A stretch of 64,000 bases of DNA from the NCBI GenBank assembly GCA_963971425.1, contig OZ020521.1, positions 9,875,519-9,939,518 on the forward strand, read 5' to 3'. The notes beneath the pieces were generated by a model. That model did not search any database and had not been told where the DNA came from. It worked only from the letters and a program-made list of their open reading frames with translations. Made by a program: the position numbers and the translations under genes. Source of the DNA: Bryoerythrophyllum caledonicum. Taxonomy: Eukaryota; Streptophyta; Bryopsida; Pottiales; Pottiaceae. This document shows positions 47,401 to 58,737 of this stretch, piece after piece (positions within the stretch are counted from its first letter, which is position 1; each line of letters begins with the position of its first letter).

Positions 47401-48746
47401 GAAAGCTTTGTGGATTTGATTTTTGACTTTGCCAACAATCACATTCATGACGATGGCGGCTTACTTCTCTTTCATTCTGATGATCAAAGTCTGAACTCTA
47501 AGTTGAAGGGCTTTATGAAAGCTTATCATTTCAAGATTTTCAAGGAGTGGATGGGTGTCAATCGATTGCGTTTGACAAGTGCCAAGGATCCATCAAAAAC
47601 TGTAAGTACCCTAAGTTATACAGATATTTTAATTCTTCTATTTGGATTTTGAATGTTATTAGTCAGTTCGTTTTTTAATGTTTCTTTCTTTGCAGACACT
47701 TCGATTTTGCATCAAGTTGTTAGTTCGAAATATCCCGAACTCCGCACCGTCTTTGTTTTCTTTGAAACCAGTTGACGAGTTGGAGGCCGTTGGAATCGAC
47801 ATTGTGGCTGATGATGTGCTGCACAATTTCGTTACAAAAGACTCACAACTTATTCGGGACACTATTCCATGGAGAGGAGCACGGGAGAAGGACCCCATTC
47901 TTCTTCAGATGCTTATTGAAGCGAGTACTCATGTTGGAGACATTGTGCTGGATTGTACTGCTTCAACTGGTATGTTGTCATTTCGTTACATATTTTGATA
48001 TATAATCTTAGGTGTACTTGGGATATTTTATCTAATTCATTGAACTGGCATTTTTATTTACAGGTGCCTCCATTCATGCTTGTCGTAAGGCCGGTCGCCA
48101 TGTTGCGGCGTTGGAGGATGATGGAGAGATATTTAACTCTATTTTGCAGCCGCTTGTTGTCCAAAGGGTGAGCGACGGCTTGAAGAAGCAACGCATTCAT
48201 GCAGGGCAGACAAGTGTTGATGATGATGAGGAGATGATAGAGGAAGACGAGCCTATGATCGATATTGTTCCACGAAACCGATTCTGTGCGTAAGTCTTGC
48301 ATCTTGAATTTTAATTATTAGACTAACCATTTTTCATGTAATTTTTGTATATTATTCTGATCTTCATTTGGTTTTGTGAATTTTGTTTCAACAGCTCACG
48401 TGTGAGGACACCTAGAGATCGACAACGCATCCTTTCTGATCATTTGTTTTTGACTCCGGAGAAGTCGTTTCACTTACCAGTATATGCAGAGGCGTTGGCT
48501 CAAGCATCTTTATTGACCTCACCAACTTTTATCGCTCCATCTCGCTTCACTGGAGATCCTAGAGTACTAGAATTTATGGATGTGTCAGCTGTAGAAGATG
48601 TTCCGGTTCTACAGCCTTCTATTGTGAGTGGAGATGTGAGTTGTGATTACTCTTCGCAGTCTTCTACGAGTATTAGTTCATTATCTCCTCATGAATCTAT
48701 TACTGCTTTCGACGACGGCACTTCAACTTCATCTTCTTCTAGGTAG
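44401..48746 (+). CDS. ParB-like / degenerate DNA N6/N4-methyltransferase fusion protein (member B); one in-frame TGA
   Basis: Ten GT-AG exons: 44401-45035, 45128-45323, 45463-45657, 45754-45969, 46097-46332, 46414-47182, 47263-47601, 47696-47969, 48064-48289 and 48395-48746; 1,145 codons. ParB-like region (~residues 40-180): FAIDSLRI, then LFICDGNHRFKAW, the DGxHR motif. A long helical middle and a K/A/E-rich coiled coil (~580-660) follow. The methyltransferase-like domain (~768-990) has VDLMVVDIPENL where DPPY is expected, GGLLLF, REKDPILLQMLIEA and GDIVLDCTASTGASIHAC, then GRHVAALEDD. This is the motif order of the N4/N6 family (DPPY first, SAM loop last). DIPE replaces DPPY and the loop lacks one glycine, so catalysis is doubtful. 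The tail is S/T-rich. Exon 6 contains TGA at 46538-46540 (codon 535), one CpG transition from CGA; reading stays open after it. ParB-methyltransferase fusions are known from phages and bacteria. Transfer followed by intron gain is an inference. Confidence 0.65.
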
Positions 48747-49333
48747 TAATATCAATACACTATTTTGTGCTTGTCTAGTGACTTGACTTTCGCCAGTGAC
48801 TATACGGTGATGTACGTCATATATATATATTTATAACGTAGTAGTGAGACTACAAGGGCCACTACTTTGGTTTTACAGTTTCTTGTTGTCATCCTTCCAT
48901 TCTATTTAATAGGATTGCAATAGTTGAAATTTAGTGAGTACTACATAAGTATTTTCGCATATACTTTGACAATTTGCATGATTTAAGATCAACCGTGAAC
49001 AAACATCACTTAGTTTACTATTTAAAATAATTTAATTGTATAGACTAAATAAATACATGATTAGAACAAAATTTAGTAAAGTTGAAGCTGAATTGATGGT
49101 AGAGGATGGAATTAGAATTTCTGACTTTATCGATGTGTTTAATTGCATATATTTATTCTGCCAGAAATATGCATTCATATTTTAGAAACTGCACCCTAAA
49201 CTTAATTTTATTTTTGCAATATTCTTTTGTTATTTTCAAAAAACTCACCCTAAACCCACTTTCACGGTGATAGGACCTTGATCATCCATTTGGTGTTTAC
49301 TTCTACCTATTAGAATTCTTCCGGTTATAAAAA
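48747..49333. other. spacer, AT-rich
   Basis: 3' flank of member B. It includes a TATATATATAT tract near 48818. No gene is seen. Confidence 0.4.
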
Positions 49334-49819
49334 TTATGAATCCACGCTCCCTGCTCTTCTTTTCCCTGCTCCCTGCTCCCCGCTCTCTGCTCTAGGCTCA
49401 TGCGACAACTTTCCCCCGCTAAGGTCACTCATATTGAAGCCGTCGTTTGGATCATTGTGACGGTTGAACTCCCATTCAAGAAACTCGTCGTTTCTTTCCA
49501 GCACCTTCACCGCTCCATCCCGGAAGCCATACGTTTGCTTCCACTTTGCTGCTGTCCACCTCTCCGGATGTGCTCGAAGGCTACCATCATATTGATTGTC
49601 CAGCCCTCCGATCAACTTTATCACGAGACCTTCCTCCTTTGTGCCCCACGCCACCTCCATGAGTCCGGCGCACACTATTTCCTCCAGGAAATGATAAAAG
49701 ATCTGAACGTCCTTGTTTTCCATAGCGTATTCTGGAGTCACCCTCAGGATTGGTGGCCCTCCGGCTGTAGTATTCTTCACCTTCAGCCTTCTTCCGGCCT
49801 GCTCTGCACCTCCAGCCAT
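49334..49819 (-). pseudogene. retroelement structural-protein N-terminal remnant
   Basis: 161-codon minus-strand frame starting MAGGAEQAGRRLKVKNTT. It contains a compact segment (VQIFYHFLEEIVCAG, then VIKLIGGLDNQYDG, then WTAAKWKQTYGFRDG) and ends in translated GAGCAGGGA repeats (AESGEQGAGKRR). The same repeat and a TCCGGA-rich flank (50080-50310) link it to the remnant at 36785-38350, so it is probably the N-terminal part of the same element family. No homology beyond that is recognised. Confidence 0.45.
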
Positions 49820-49935
49820 GGATAACTTTCAACCTTTCTTCTCTCCGATCACACTTCCACGTATTGACCTCACAAAAGGACTCGCTACATGAAATACTTC
49901 TAGATGCTGAAAAGCAAATGAAAACCGAAGACAAC

Positions 49936-49990
<55 letters not shown>
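49936..49990. repeat. (GA)n microsatellite
   Basis: About 27 uninterrupted GA units. Confidence 0.95.
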
Positions 49991-49993
<3 letters not shown>

Positions 49994-50880
49994 GACAATG
50001 ACAAATGGTGAAGCTTCATTTTTCTGACCCCCTTTTATATAAGGCGCAACGTACGGTCACCCATAACTGTTGTCAGACTCATGATGACGTTTCCGGATTT
50101 TGGATATCTTCCGGAATACTCCAGACATTTTTAGGCTGTCCGGACCTCCGGTTACCGGAAAGGTGCTGAAGATAACGTCGGTTAACAATTCCGCTTTAGC
50201 ACATAATCCTTATTTCTTATTTCTACCTAGTTGTACTATTCTGCACTATTCTATTCATTAATTTTTATTTTTTTCACCTTCATTTACCGGATTTTAAGGT
50301 TACATCCGGAACCTTGTGGGAACGGATTTCCATAGGGGGGCTTATATTCCACCTGTATCGGGGGTGGGGCAACTTTCAACAAATCTGAATGGATTTTCCG
50401 CACCAATAAAACCTATCATTTGGTGGTCTTCTCGTCAGTCTGAAATAAACAATCAGCTGTTGGACTTCAGTTAACCCGCTATGTGCGCATCCGACTAGTC
50501 AAGACCCGCCCACCACACATGTAAGCATCTCATGAATGAACAAATATCATCCTTAGTTATATAGCCTAGTAGAAACCTGGGATGCTAATACCAACTTTCA
50601 TTGTAGCAAGGATGTCTCAAACAAACACCGTCCATGAACTTTGCAGCACGTCTCCACCATCCACACTCGCCAAAACGTGGTCGCTTGAATGATGGAAGAC
50701 GAGATCCTCCATGGCAATCGGGGCCTGTATAGCAGAACTATCAACGCGTTTCTAGAACATTTCATAGCACATCGTTCCACCAACCTCGTCCAAGCAGCAC
50801 GTTTGCGGGCACTGCGGTAAGGTGTGTATCACCTAGATTAGCGGCCATATTAGCTTTAAAAAAGAATTGTATTAAAATAC
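49991..50880. other. spacer with TCCGGA-rich stretch
   Basis: 50080-50310 holds several TCCGGA and CCGGA words, matching the composition of 35690-36050. No gene is seen. Confidence 0.45.
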
Positions 50881-50944
50881 CTACCCCTATGTGCCACTCA
50901 CCTTTACAGACCGGCCGATACTTTTGTAATTTTGAAAATCAAGG

Positions 50945-51277
50945 ATGCATCGAGAAAATTGTGGAAGACAAAAATACAAGTTCATTCAACAAAATGCTTG
51001 TCAAAATAACCCTTGTGGTGACGGTCAATTTTTTGGAAAACTTACTAATCCGGGTAAAAGGTTTTTACTTCAATTAGCAGCCAATTCACTTGAAGATGTT
51101 AATTGCTTGGTGGATTGCGATAGTATGACTTATGCTAGGAAATCCATGATTAGATGCAGATTAGCTTTAGGATTAGATGATATGTAGAATATTAACCAAT
51201 TATTTCTACATCTTCAAGATAGTATAGCAAAACACTGTCAATATTTTGAAGGTTTAGAAGTACAAAATTTGTCATAG
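50945..51277 (+). pseudogene. unrecognised ORF remnant
   Basis: One frame reads 80 codons (RENCGRQKYKFIQQNACQNN, then CGDGQFFGKLTNPGKRF), meets TAG at 51185-51187, and continues open for 29 more codons with similar composition to a second TAG. The cysteine and asparagine pattern suggests a real former protein segment. No family could be assigned. Confidence 0.35.
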
Positions 51278-51334
51278 GTAAATTAATGTGTACTTTTATT
51301 TTATTTAAAAATAAACTTGCAAAATTTTATTTTT

Positions 51335-51550
51335 GTATATTTGTAAAATTAATGTATATTTGATGTATATTTGTTGTATATTTGATGTAGGTTTGATGTG
51401 TATATGAAGAATATTTAATGAATATTTAATGTATATTTAATGTATATTTGAGGTATTTATTTTATGTATATTTAATGAATATTTGTATATTTAATGAAAC
51501 TTTAATTAATATTTGTGTATTTAATGAATTTTTAATGTATTCATAATCAT
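51335..51550. repeat. AT-rich minisatellite (TGTATATTTGA-like units)
   Basis: About 18 degenerate units of 10-13 bp built on GTATATTTGATGTATATTT and AATATTTAATG. Confidence 0.8.
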
Positions 51551-53689
51551 TACTTTGATCTCAAATGTACACATAATCATTTTTTAGGTTTCATACACTA
51601 AACGTCCACAACTAAAAAAACTTATGTTCCACTATTTCCTAGAATTGACCTTTAGTGTAGTAGTTGACATTTAGTATATAGTGTGTCACTACAACGATTG
51701 CAAACTTCACAATTAGTGTATGGATTTGCATTTAGTGTCCACTACACTAAATGTCATATTTGCATATTTGCATTTAGTGTAGTAGCAATCACTACTTGGG
51801 CCCTACTCCATGCAAACTAAAGCTCCTTCGTGGTATTCTAAGTTCCCAAAAATTTGACTGGTGGTTTTCTTACACCTTTCCCAAACCAAGTCATCACATG
51901 AATGTGGTCCAAGTTACTAACGTAAGAGCATAAGATTTGAGATGACATGTGGAGTCACCTCCCTTCCCTTTCTAGAAAACTCTAATGACACAAGGATAAT
52001 CAATTCAGAAAACACCATATCTACTATATTATGAGATTTCCACGATTGTGAAAGGTATATGCTTTTCGAAATATTGATTTTGATAGACATTTGCAGGTGC
52101 AAAGCATGGAGACAATGCATCCTGAATGCTATATTTCATTGCAAGGAACGACCAAATAAGCCAAATGTCACAAAAATTGATAACAAGAATAAAAGAGTAT
52201 TCTTTAAACTCAAGCTTTATTTAAAACTTCATGAAAGAAAATCACTTGCAGCAAGATCACTTATTTATTCCTATGCACAACACAATCGTACTATCACTAA
52301 TAAAATTGTCTGGGGAGTTTCCTCCATAAGCCGCTATACACGACTTCAAAAATGTCCTTTGACGTCGACGAGTCCATGTTGCACTATTCTCTTGCATTAG
52401 TGGACTATCTAGAAGACGCAACAACCCCCGCCTACGCATCTCATCAATGTTTGATTTGGGCAGCGAGTAACGGCGGGTAGGATCCAAAGGAGACAATTTG
52501 TTTCCAGCGGTATTCTCCGAGAGAATGCAAGGGCCGAGAGGTTTTGCTGAGGATTTTTGTACACAAGTGTCATATACAATCCAAACAAATACACTTTTAG
52601 GACGAACATTGCTACACGGCACACATGAAGTCAATAACATTAAGATCCAGCCAAGTGCACTTTAGATCAAATGGAGCCAAAATGCTAATAGATACATTCA
52701 TGAAGCACATTTACCATCCAGCCAAATATATATTAGCTCAAATGAAGCTAAATTGTATGAGTTTAATGCTGCTCGCCATCAATTTAAACTGCTTAAGCAA
52801 AGAACGACTCAACAGTGCATTAAAGAGGTGAGCATATAAACGCACCATTAGCAAGCATGAGTAAGGAGCATCCCTCAAAATGTCACATGGAATGTGCTTC
52901 ACGGGAGTACATTTCTCCGGATTCAAATGCGGAGATTCAGGAACAGAACAAGGCCAAAGTGGCGAAGGGGAATTGACCCTATCGGGCATTGGCTTTCAAC
53001 AACTTCCTCGTCCACTGCCATTGTTGAACAATCCATGGTTGATTGAGCTATTGCATCAGAGTGCAATAAAAACCTTTTACTCTGAAGGAAAAGAGCGTAC
53101 TCAACAAGGAATCCACCAACGCCCAACAATCATAGTCCTATAGTATTTGAACAAAAGTGACACCTACACACCCTCAGAACAATAGATGATGAATCAAATC
53201 ATTCAAAACGGTTGCACATTCCATCAACAATAGAATTCCAATCCGCAAATCAAAAACAATTGTTTGAAATATCTCCGCATATATTATCAAATAAATTATA
53301 TACAATATTCACAAAGAATGATACAACAATTATTACAAAATTAAGTTGCAGTCAACTGATACAGTTTAGCTTTATCCGACCTAAACTGTAATATAGATCT
53401 AAGTTTCTCTACGGTATTAACAGCGGAGATTCTTATAGGCTTCAATTGCATTCAAAATAATTGTGTATTAACCAATTTAGATATAAATACCGCATCCCAA
53501 AAAATGACCCCCTCAAACTTGCACATTACACACTACCCACGCCCATTCTAGATTCACTAATCTCATCCTTCAACATCCAACACTCGTATTTCTCATCCCC
53601 ATCACATGCTCCACCTAACTCACCAAATTCCACTCACAATTTGAAAGAGACAAATTTTTTGGCTCACTAAGAAATGCCTTTAACCTCAT
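51551..53689. other. spacer with transposon-end words; no gene recognised
   Basis: 51640-51800 has dense TTTAGTGTAGT / ACTACACTAAATG words like those at the ends of the 60520-62365 element, so a fragment of that family is likely. 52050-53150 has short ORFs on both strands with no conserved feature that I can name. Confidence 0.4.
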
Positions 53690-56485
53690 ATGGATTGGAA
53701 AGGGTATTTGACACCCCTACAATATAGAAGATATGCAACAAGCAATACATTGGGCAAGACTCGCAGCTAAAAATGATCCAAATTCTACTTCCACTATTAT
53801 CATCATATCAAACAATAACTGGTACCAAAACTTGAATCAACCTACACTTAGGTCCATTCCCAGACTCTCACATCATAGCTCTATTTGAAGCAAACTCAGT
53901 ACCATGTGTAGAATCCACCTTACTACCCGGGCTATTAAACAAACCTAGGCTTGAACCATCTATTATACAAATATCATGCATACACCATCAAAATATGAAT
54001 ATTGGTAGCATGGAACAACTTGCCCTATTAACCTCCACAACAAATAACCTCAACTTAAACCAAATATATACAAAAAAGCTCCACCTACACCTCCCCAAAT
54101 CCTAGAAAATTGTAACAAAAAATGGTCCCAACTTAGATATATCAACACAATGCAGCCCTACCTTTCTACACCACCCCCTTCTTCACATATCATGAACACA
54201 CCCCCTTACAAGTTGACCCCGCATGTACTTACTATACAGATTGTTCCTTCAAAGAACCAACAAAAGTCAGCCCGGGACATAGGCATAAAAAAAAGTTGAC
54301 TTTGGTATATACAACTTAATCAAAGGAATACAAATATCCAAAAGACTATGGACTTTAAAATATCCTCAGATAAAAAATGATGGCCCTCTATAAAACCCTC
54401 CAAATCATCACTACACAATATGCTAATAAACCCGCACACATCTTTATAGACTGTATAAACATATTGAATCTATTAAGCACACAAATAATACACCCCACCT
54501 TCCATAATAATCACCTCAACCAAGCCATACTAACATCTATGGTTTATAGGCTACAAAACCAATCACAAACTACAACCCTCTATAAAATTAGAGCAGAAGA
54601 AAGAAGAACATCGGTCCCCAGTAGGAGGCCCGGCGTGAATGAAATGTCTGTTCATACCACTCCTAAGATCGTGTCCACCAGACAAGGAATTAGTAGTATG
54701 GAACTACTTCCCCCTCTTGAGGATAGACACTATGTAGCAAGTAACAAAACATCCAAGAAATCGACCGAAACAAAGACAGACCGAGGTAGAGGGAGGAGAG
54801 CGGAAGAGTAGAGAAAGAGGGAGGACGGAAGTAGTTTTTTAAATGTAAGCATTTTAAGAAGTAAGAGGAGGTCTAAGGTGGGGGTGTGTGGGTAGAGGTG
54901 GGCGGGAGGAGGTTGGTTTTATGGGGTGTCTTGTATTGCAGGGAGGGCTTGGTTGTTTTCAAGTTTACGTTTTTGTAGTAGTATGGACATAGTGTGTTGT
55001 ATTGCAATGTTATTAATGTTTTTGAAGGTATTTTTGATTGGTGACATAGTTATTTTAAAACTTTCTTCGAGAGTTTTCAAAGATGGGATAAAGGTAGTGG
55101 CACGGGCGCCAGCTGTGATAAAATTAGAGCACATGTCAATATAGAAGGAAACGAATAAGCAAATAAACTAGCCAAAGAAGGACTAGGAAAATTCCATAGA
55201 AATGCCAAACATCCACATGAACACGTCCATGCTACCCCATACTACCTTCAAAGAGAAAGTTGGTCTTCTATAGAAGATACCTCGGACAAAGGCCCCATTA
55301 GATTTTTGGATGAATACCTCAAAAAACAAGATTTAAGTAACAACCTTGACCTGATATCAGAAAGTCTCCCTAACATAGACAAGTGGACTGGCAATAACAA
55401 CATTGATAACGAACTCTCTACAAATTTTTGGAAAAATCCCACAATTACAGATTCACAAATAACATGCCTTATCAAATTCCGTAGTGGACAATACATGGGA
55501 AATGCCCGCAAACAATTCTTTTTTCGAATAGAACGTTTTCCATCCATAACATGCCCAATATGCACCTGCACGGATCCGGACACATGGCTACACGTACTTC
55601 TCCAATGCCAAAACCATCACATACACTCCCAAATCGTCAAAAGACACAACTAAACGGTATGGGAAATCCAGAAACCAATTGTATCCTCAAACAAATCTTG
55701 ATGTTTTATATTTATGAACGCCAGAACCTTCAACAATAATCCACAAGAAAACACGGTCCCCACATGGCTACTTCCATGCACATGTGGAATCCAAAGATGC
55801 CATTGCAATGCCAAATTTAAACCAGACATACAATGTGTCAAAGAACTACCATATAAAGACCCCCCACCGGACCACATTAACACAAACCTTATTGTACAGC
55901 TTATTGAATTCAAATATTGCAATGATGGATTCTCTCGAGAAGCAATTGAAAACAAAATTAATAAATACCAACCACTTATTAATGACATTGCAACTCTTGG
56001 ATGGAAAGTTGACCCCCTTATTGTCATTGCCGCTAGAGCTAGAGCTACTACCTTTATCCCCTCTATGAAAAGCTTTGAAAAAACATTCAATATCTCCATT
56101 ACCCCAATTAAAAAGACATTCACAAAAATTAACACCATTGCTATGCAACATGCGATGTCCATTCTCCTACACAAACGAAAAACTGAAAATAACCAACCTC
56201 TCCCCGAACTAAATAGTACCCCCTTAAAAACCTCTCAAAGCACACAATTAACCTCCACAAGCCATGTCTTGGAACTAAGCCATGTGGCTCTTATTGGTCC
56301 ACAGTCCCTGGTTACTGGTTACTGATTATTGGTTACAGGTTACATGGTGTCTTCCCTTGAGAGGGAGGAGTAGTTCCATACTACTAAACCATTATCTGGT
56401 GGATATTGGTTCGGTGGTGAATCGAACAGACACTTTATTCACTCCGGTCCCCTCGTGAGGACCGGAGTTCTTCTTCTTCCTAGGC
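53690..56485 (+). mobile_element. degenerate LINE (non-LTR retrotransposon) with RNase H and 3' end
   Basis: The plus-strand coding remnant is broken by stops and shifts. An RNase H-like region at about 54230-54595 (YTDCSFKEP, then HIFIDCINILNLL) resumes at about 55118-55200 (KIRAHVNIEGNE, then LAKEG) after a nested insertion. Downstream is a Cys/His segment (CPICTCTDPDTWLHVLLQC, 55540-55620). The final ORF part at 55714-56325 holds ARATTFIPSMKSFE and MQHAMSILLHKRK. The 3' UTR (56320-56470) ends in TTCTTCTTC. That 3' block recurs at 54600-54735 (inverted) and 61390-61530, both next to TTC repeats, as expected for a LINE with a TTC tail. The reverse transcriptase part is lost or unrecognisable. 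Confidence 0.75.
54596..55117 (-). mobile_element. 5'-truncated LINE copy nested in the LINE above
   Basis: 522-bp minus-strand insertion flanked by the 14-bp direct repeat ATAAAATTAGAGCA (54582-54595 and 55118-55131). It splits the RNase H reading of the host LINE exactly at KIRA. Its own sequence is the last ORF segment (GARATTFIPSLKTLEESFK, then MSILLQKRK) plus the 3' UTR and a short TTC-type tail (GAAGAAAGAAGAA on the plus strand). Confidence 0.85.
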
Positions 56486-56490
56486 AAGGT

Positions 56491-56784
56491 TAACCCTTTC
56501 AAGCCAATGAGAGCCCAAGGTGAGCAAGAACTATGAGTGTTCTAGATTATGGAGAAAAACATCTACGCAAAGGGTACAATGTTCCATCTCAACCACTTCA
56601 CAGAAATCGTTATAGCTCGTTGATACTTGCACCAATTTTTGTGGTGACGGTCTCAATAGATGCCCATCTTGCTCCACCTCTATATCATAATTTAAATCTT
56701 TCATGGAGGTGGCATGTAGCATTTGCAATTGAGATTATCGTGCCAAAACAACCCAAAAATGGACATTAAGACTGAAAGGGTTAA
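56491..56784. mobile_element. TTAA-bounded element, 294 bp (family 2)
   Basis: Left end TTAACCCTTTCAAGCC; the reverse complement of the right end reads TTAACCCTTTCAGTCT. Its interior matches 33239-33543 (CATCTACGCA, GTGACGGTCTCAATAGATG, ATCGTGCCAAAAC). It starts about 10 bp after the LINE tail. Confidence 0.75.
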
Positions 56785-56799
56785 ATCATATCACGTAAT

Positions 56800-57190
56800 A
56801 TTAATCCTTGAAGGTTGGAGAAGCCACATTTGGGTTGCAACATGATGTTTTCTCTATATTTGACATATAAAGTGTACGAATTGATGTATACGATAGTCAC
56901 AAAAGTTAGTATTTGAGTTGAGCCCGATCCAATGGCACATGACAATTTTAATTTAGATCATTATTGCACATACAACATGCTTGAGAAGTTGTCATGTATT
57001 CTACAATGTGTATGGTGCCGTATTTGAGCATGATAAGGTTTGGATATTGAAATGACCTCCACATGAAAGATGTTAGTTGGAGAATCTTCAATCCAAAGGT
57101 CTTGCTAAATTTTAGAACATGTTTTGTACGGTAAGAGTAAAATACGTGACTGTATATATGGTCTCCCACTGACCTGTAAGGGTTCATCTC
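56800..57190. mobile_element. probable TTAA-type element related to 28341-28573
   Basis: Starts TTAATCCTTGAAGG and ends near CTGTAAGGGTTCA. Shares CATGATAAGG, GAAATGACCTCCA and AATCCAAAGGTC with 28341-28573. The right TTAA would be mutated to TTCA, so the boundary is tentative. Confidence 0.4.
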
Positions 57191-57650
57191 AACAGCTTTG
57201 TATCGTTTCAACGTGCCTGCGTGTAACTTCATCCAAAATAACCAGACCATGAAACTTATGGCGAGAGTGAGGGCCAAACCACACGAGAGGAAAGGCAGTG
57301 AGTTGGATGACTCACATTGGTTCAAATTAGCAAGTGGTTGCCACATGAGAGGAAGTAGGGGGTGGCAAGAATGACATGGAGCAACTTTGTAGCTTTGGAA
57401 TTTGCATTGGATGTTGCTTTGGAATCTACATGGCAATGACTTGGCACAATAATTGCCGTTGAAAACTACCAGGCACTAGTGCGTGGAAGTCCACAGGCAC
57501 TAGTGCCATGTTGGAGGAAAAGAATATTTTTCGTGCCACTAGTGCCATGTTGGAGGAAGTTGTGAAACTTCCTCCCCCTCCCGTGTGGTAAGGCCCTGAC
57601 CTACGTTACTCTGTACAACGAACCACCTCCAATAAAGGTGCACAATCACA
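57191..57650. other. spacer with GGCACTAGTGCC words
   Basis: 57470-57557 has three CACTAGTG palindromes, the last two inside a 22-bp repeated string (CACTAGTGCCATGTTGGAGG). 57605-57650 resembles 31985-32025, the 3' flank of small-gene copy 2. Confidence 0.5.
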
Positions 57651-58361
57651 TTAACCTATAAACGTCAAAGCACCAAGAAATTGGCTTCTTGGATGACATT
57701 GTTGGATGATAATCAACATAAACAACTATTTTTCATCCATTTTAAAAAAAGGAGAGTTCCTTGTATGTACAAGCTTAGATGATGATGAAAGTGGCCTCAT
57801 TGAGGTAATCATATTTTATTTAAGAAAGAAAATGCTTGTGACACGGATCTCTATACAGTGAAATTGAGAAACTTCTAGCTTTAGCTCTAGATTTGAATTC
57901 AAGCCATCAAAATGATATTTTTTGAATTTGAGTCCAACTAATGAAATGAAGCTAATAATGTCTAGTTTCCATACCATTTTAAAAATTAAAAAGTACCTAA
58001 AATTGAATAAGTTATTGCAATTTGAACTTGGACCTATAACCGTGGTTGTAAATTTAGCCGAACACAGTACTTTCATTTACACCACAAGTTTTGGCACTAT
58101 AATGTTCACCCTTGGTGAAAATTTTCAGAAGTTTTTAGCATAATTTGTATTTAATATGAAATTTTCACTTTTTCTTCAGAAAATCACAAATAAATTCAAA
58201 TTTCCACAGAAAAATCTGTGATTTTTGTAACGTAATGGAGACATATGATCTAAGCTCTGAAAAAAAAAATTCCTCTTATATTTGATGAGAAACTAGAGCA
58301 TACAGTTGATTGGAAATTTAGATTGATGCCGCGGTCATAGGCTCCGTCGTTTAAGGGTTAA
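57651..58361. mobile_element. TTAA-bounded element, 711 bp, inserted in the 3' flank of small-gene copy 3
   Basis: Left end TTAACCTATAAACGTC; the reverse complement of the right end reads TTAACCCTTAAACGAC. The flanks are contiguous in the paralogous site at about 31985-32060, where no element is present, so the insertion is directly shown. No coding capacity. Confidence 0.75.
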
Positions 58362-58737
58362 GTATACTCTGGCAAATAAACTCCTCCTCAGATCACATGA
58401 GTGGTGCCTGCGCCTGCCCATGCCAACCAAGTTGTTCTTAATACGGCGCAGGTAGAAAAGCGGGTTGATGTAGTTCACCCTCGCCCTGGTGCGGGCCCTC
58501 TGGTGCGCCACCGGGTGCTCCACGCGGTTCCTCTGCCACCGCAGCCGCGCCAACGGGTTGTACGCTGCAGGAAGGACTTTCGGGGACCCCGAAGCCTCTG
58601 GAAACCCCAAGTTGACTATGCAAGCTGCCGCGAAGCAGAGGCGGGTCTCCTACTCACCTCTGCATGCGCCACCGCATGTTCCCCCAAGGGTGAGTGGCGG
58701 CAGCCAGCGGAGCATCAGCGTGTCGCAAGGCGTCCAT
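58335..58737 (-). pseudogene. small two-exon protein, copy 3 (broken)
   Basis: Exon 1 (58737-58658, 80 nt, donor GTGAGT) is intact and reads MDALRHADAPLAAATHPWG. At the 3' splice site the sequence is GCAGCGTACAAC instead of GCAGGTACAAC, which shifts the exon 2 frame. Near the C-terminus a 2-bp loss (GGCACCACTC against GGCACACCACTC) replaces the RRRHTTHVI ending by a longer tail, and that readthrough runs into the TTAA element. The intron has been replaced by sequence that recurs inverted at 60184-60229. Upstream DNA to about 59160 matches copy 1. Confidence 0.7.
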
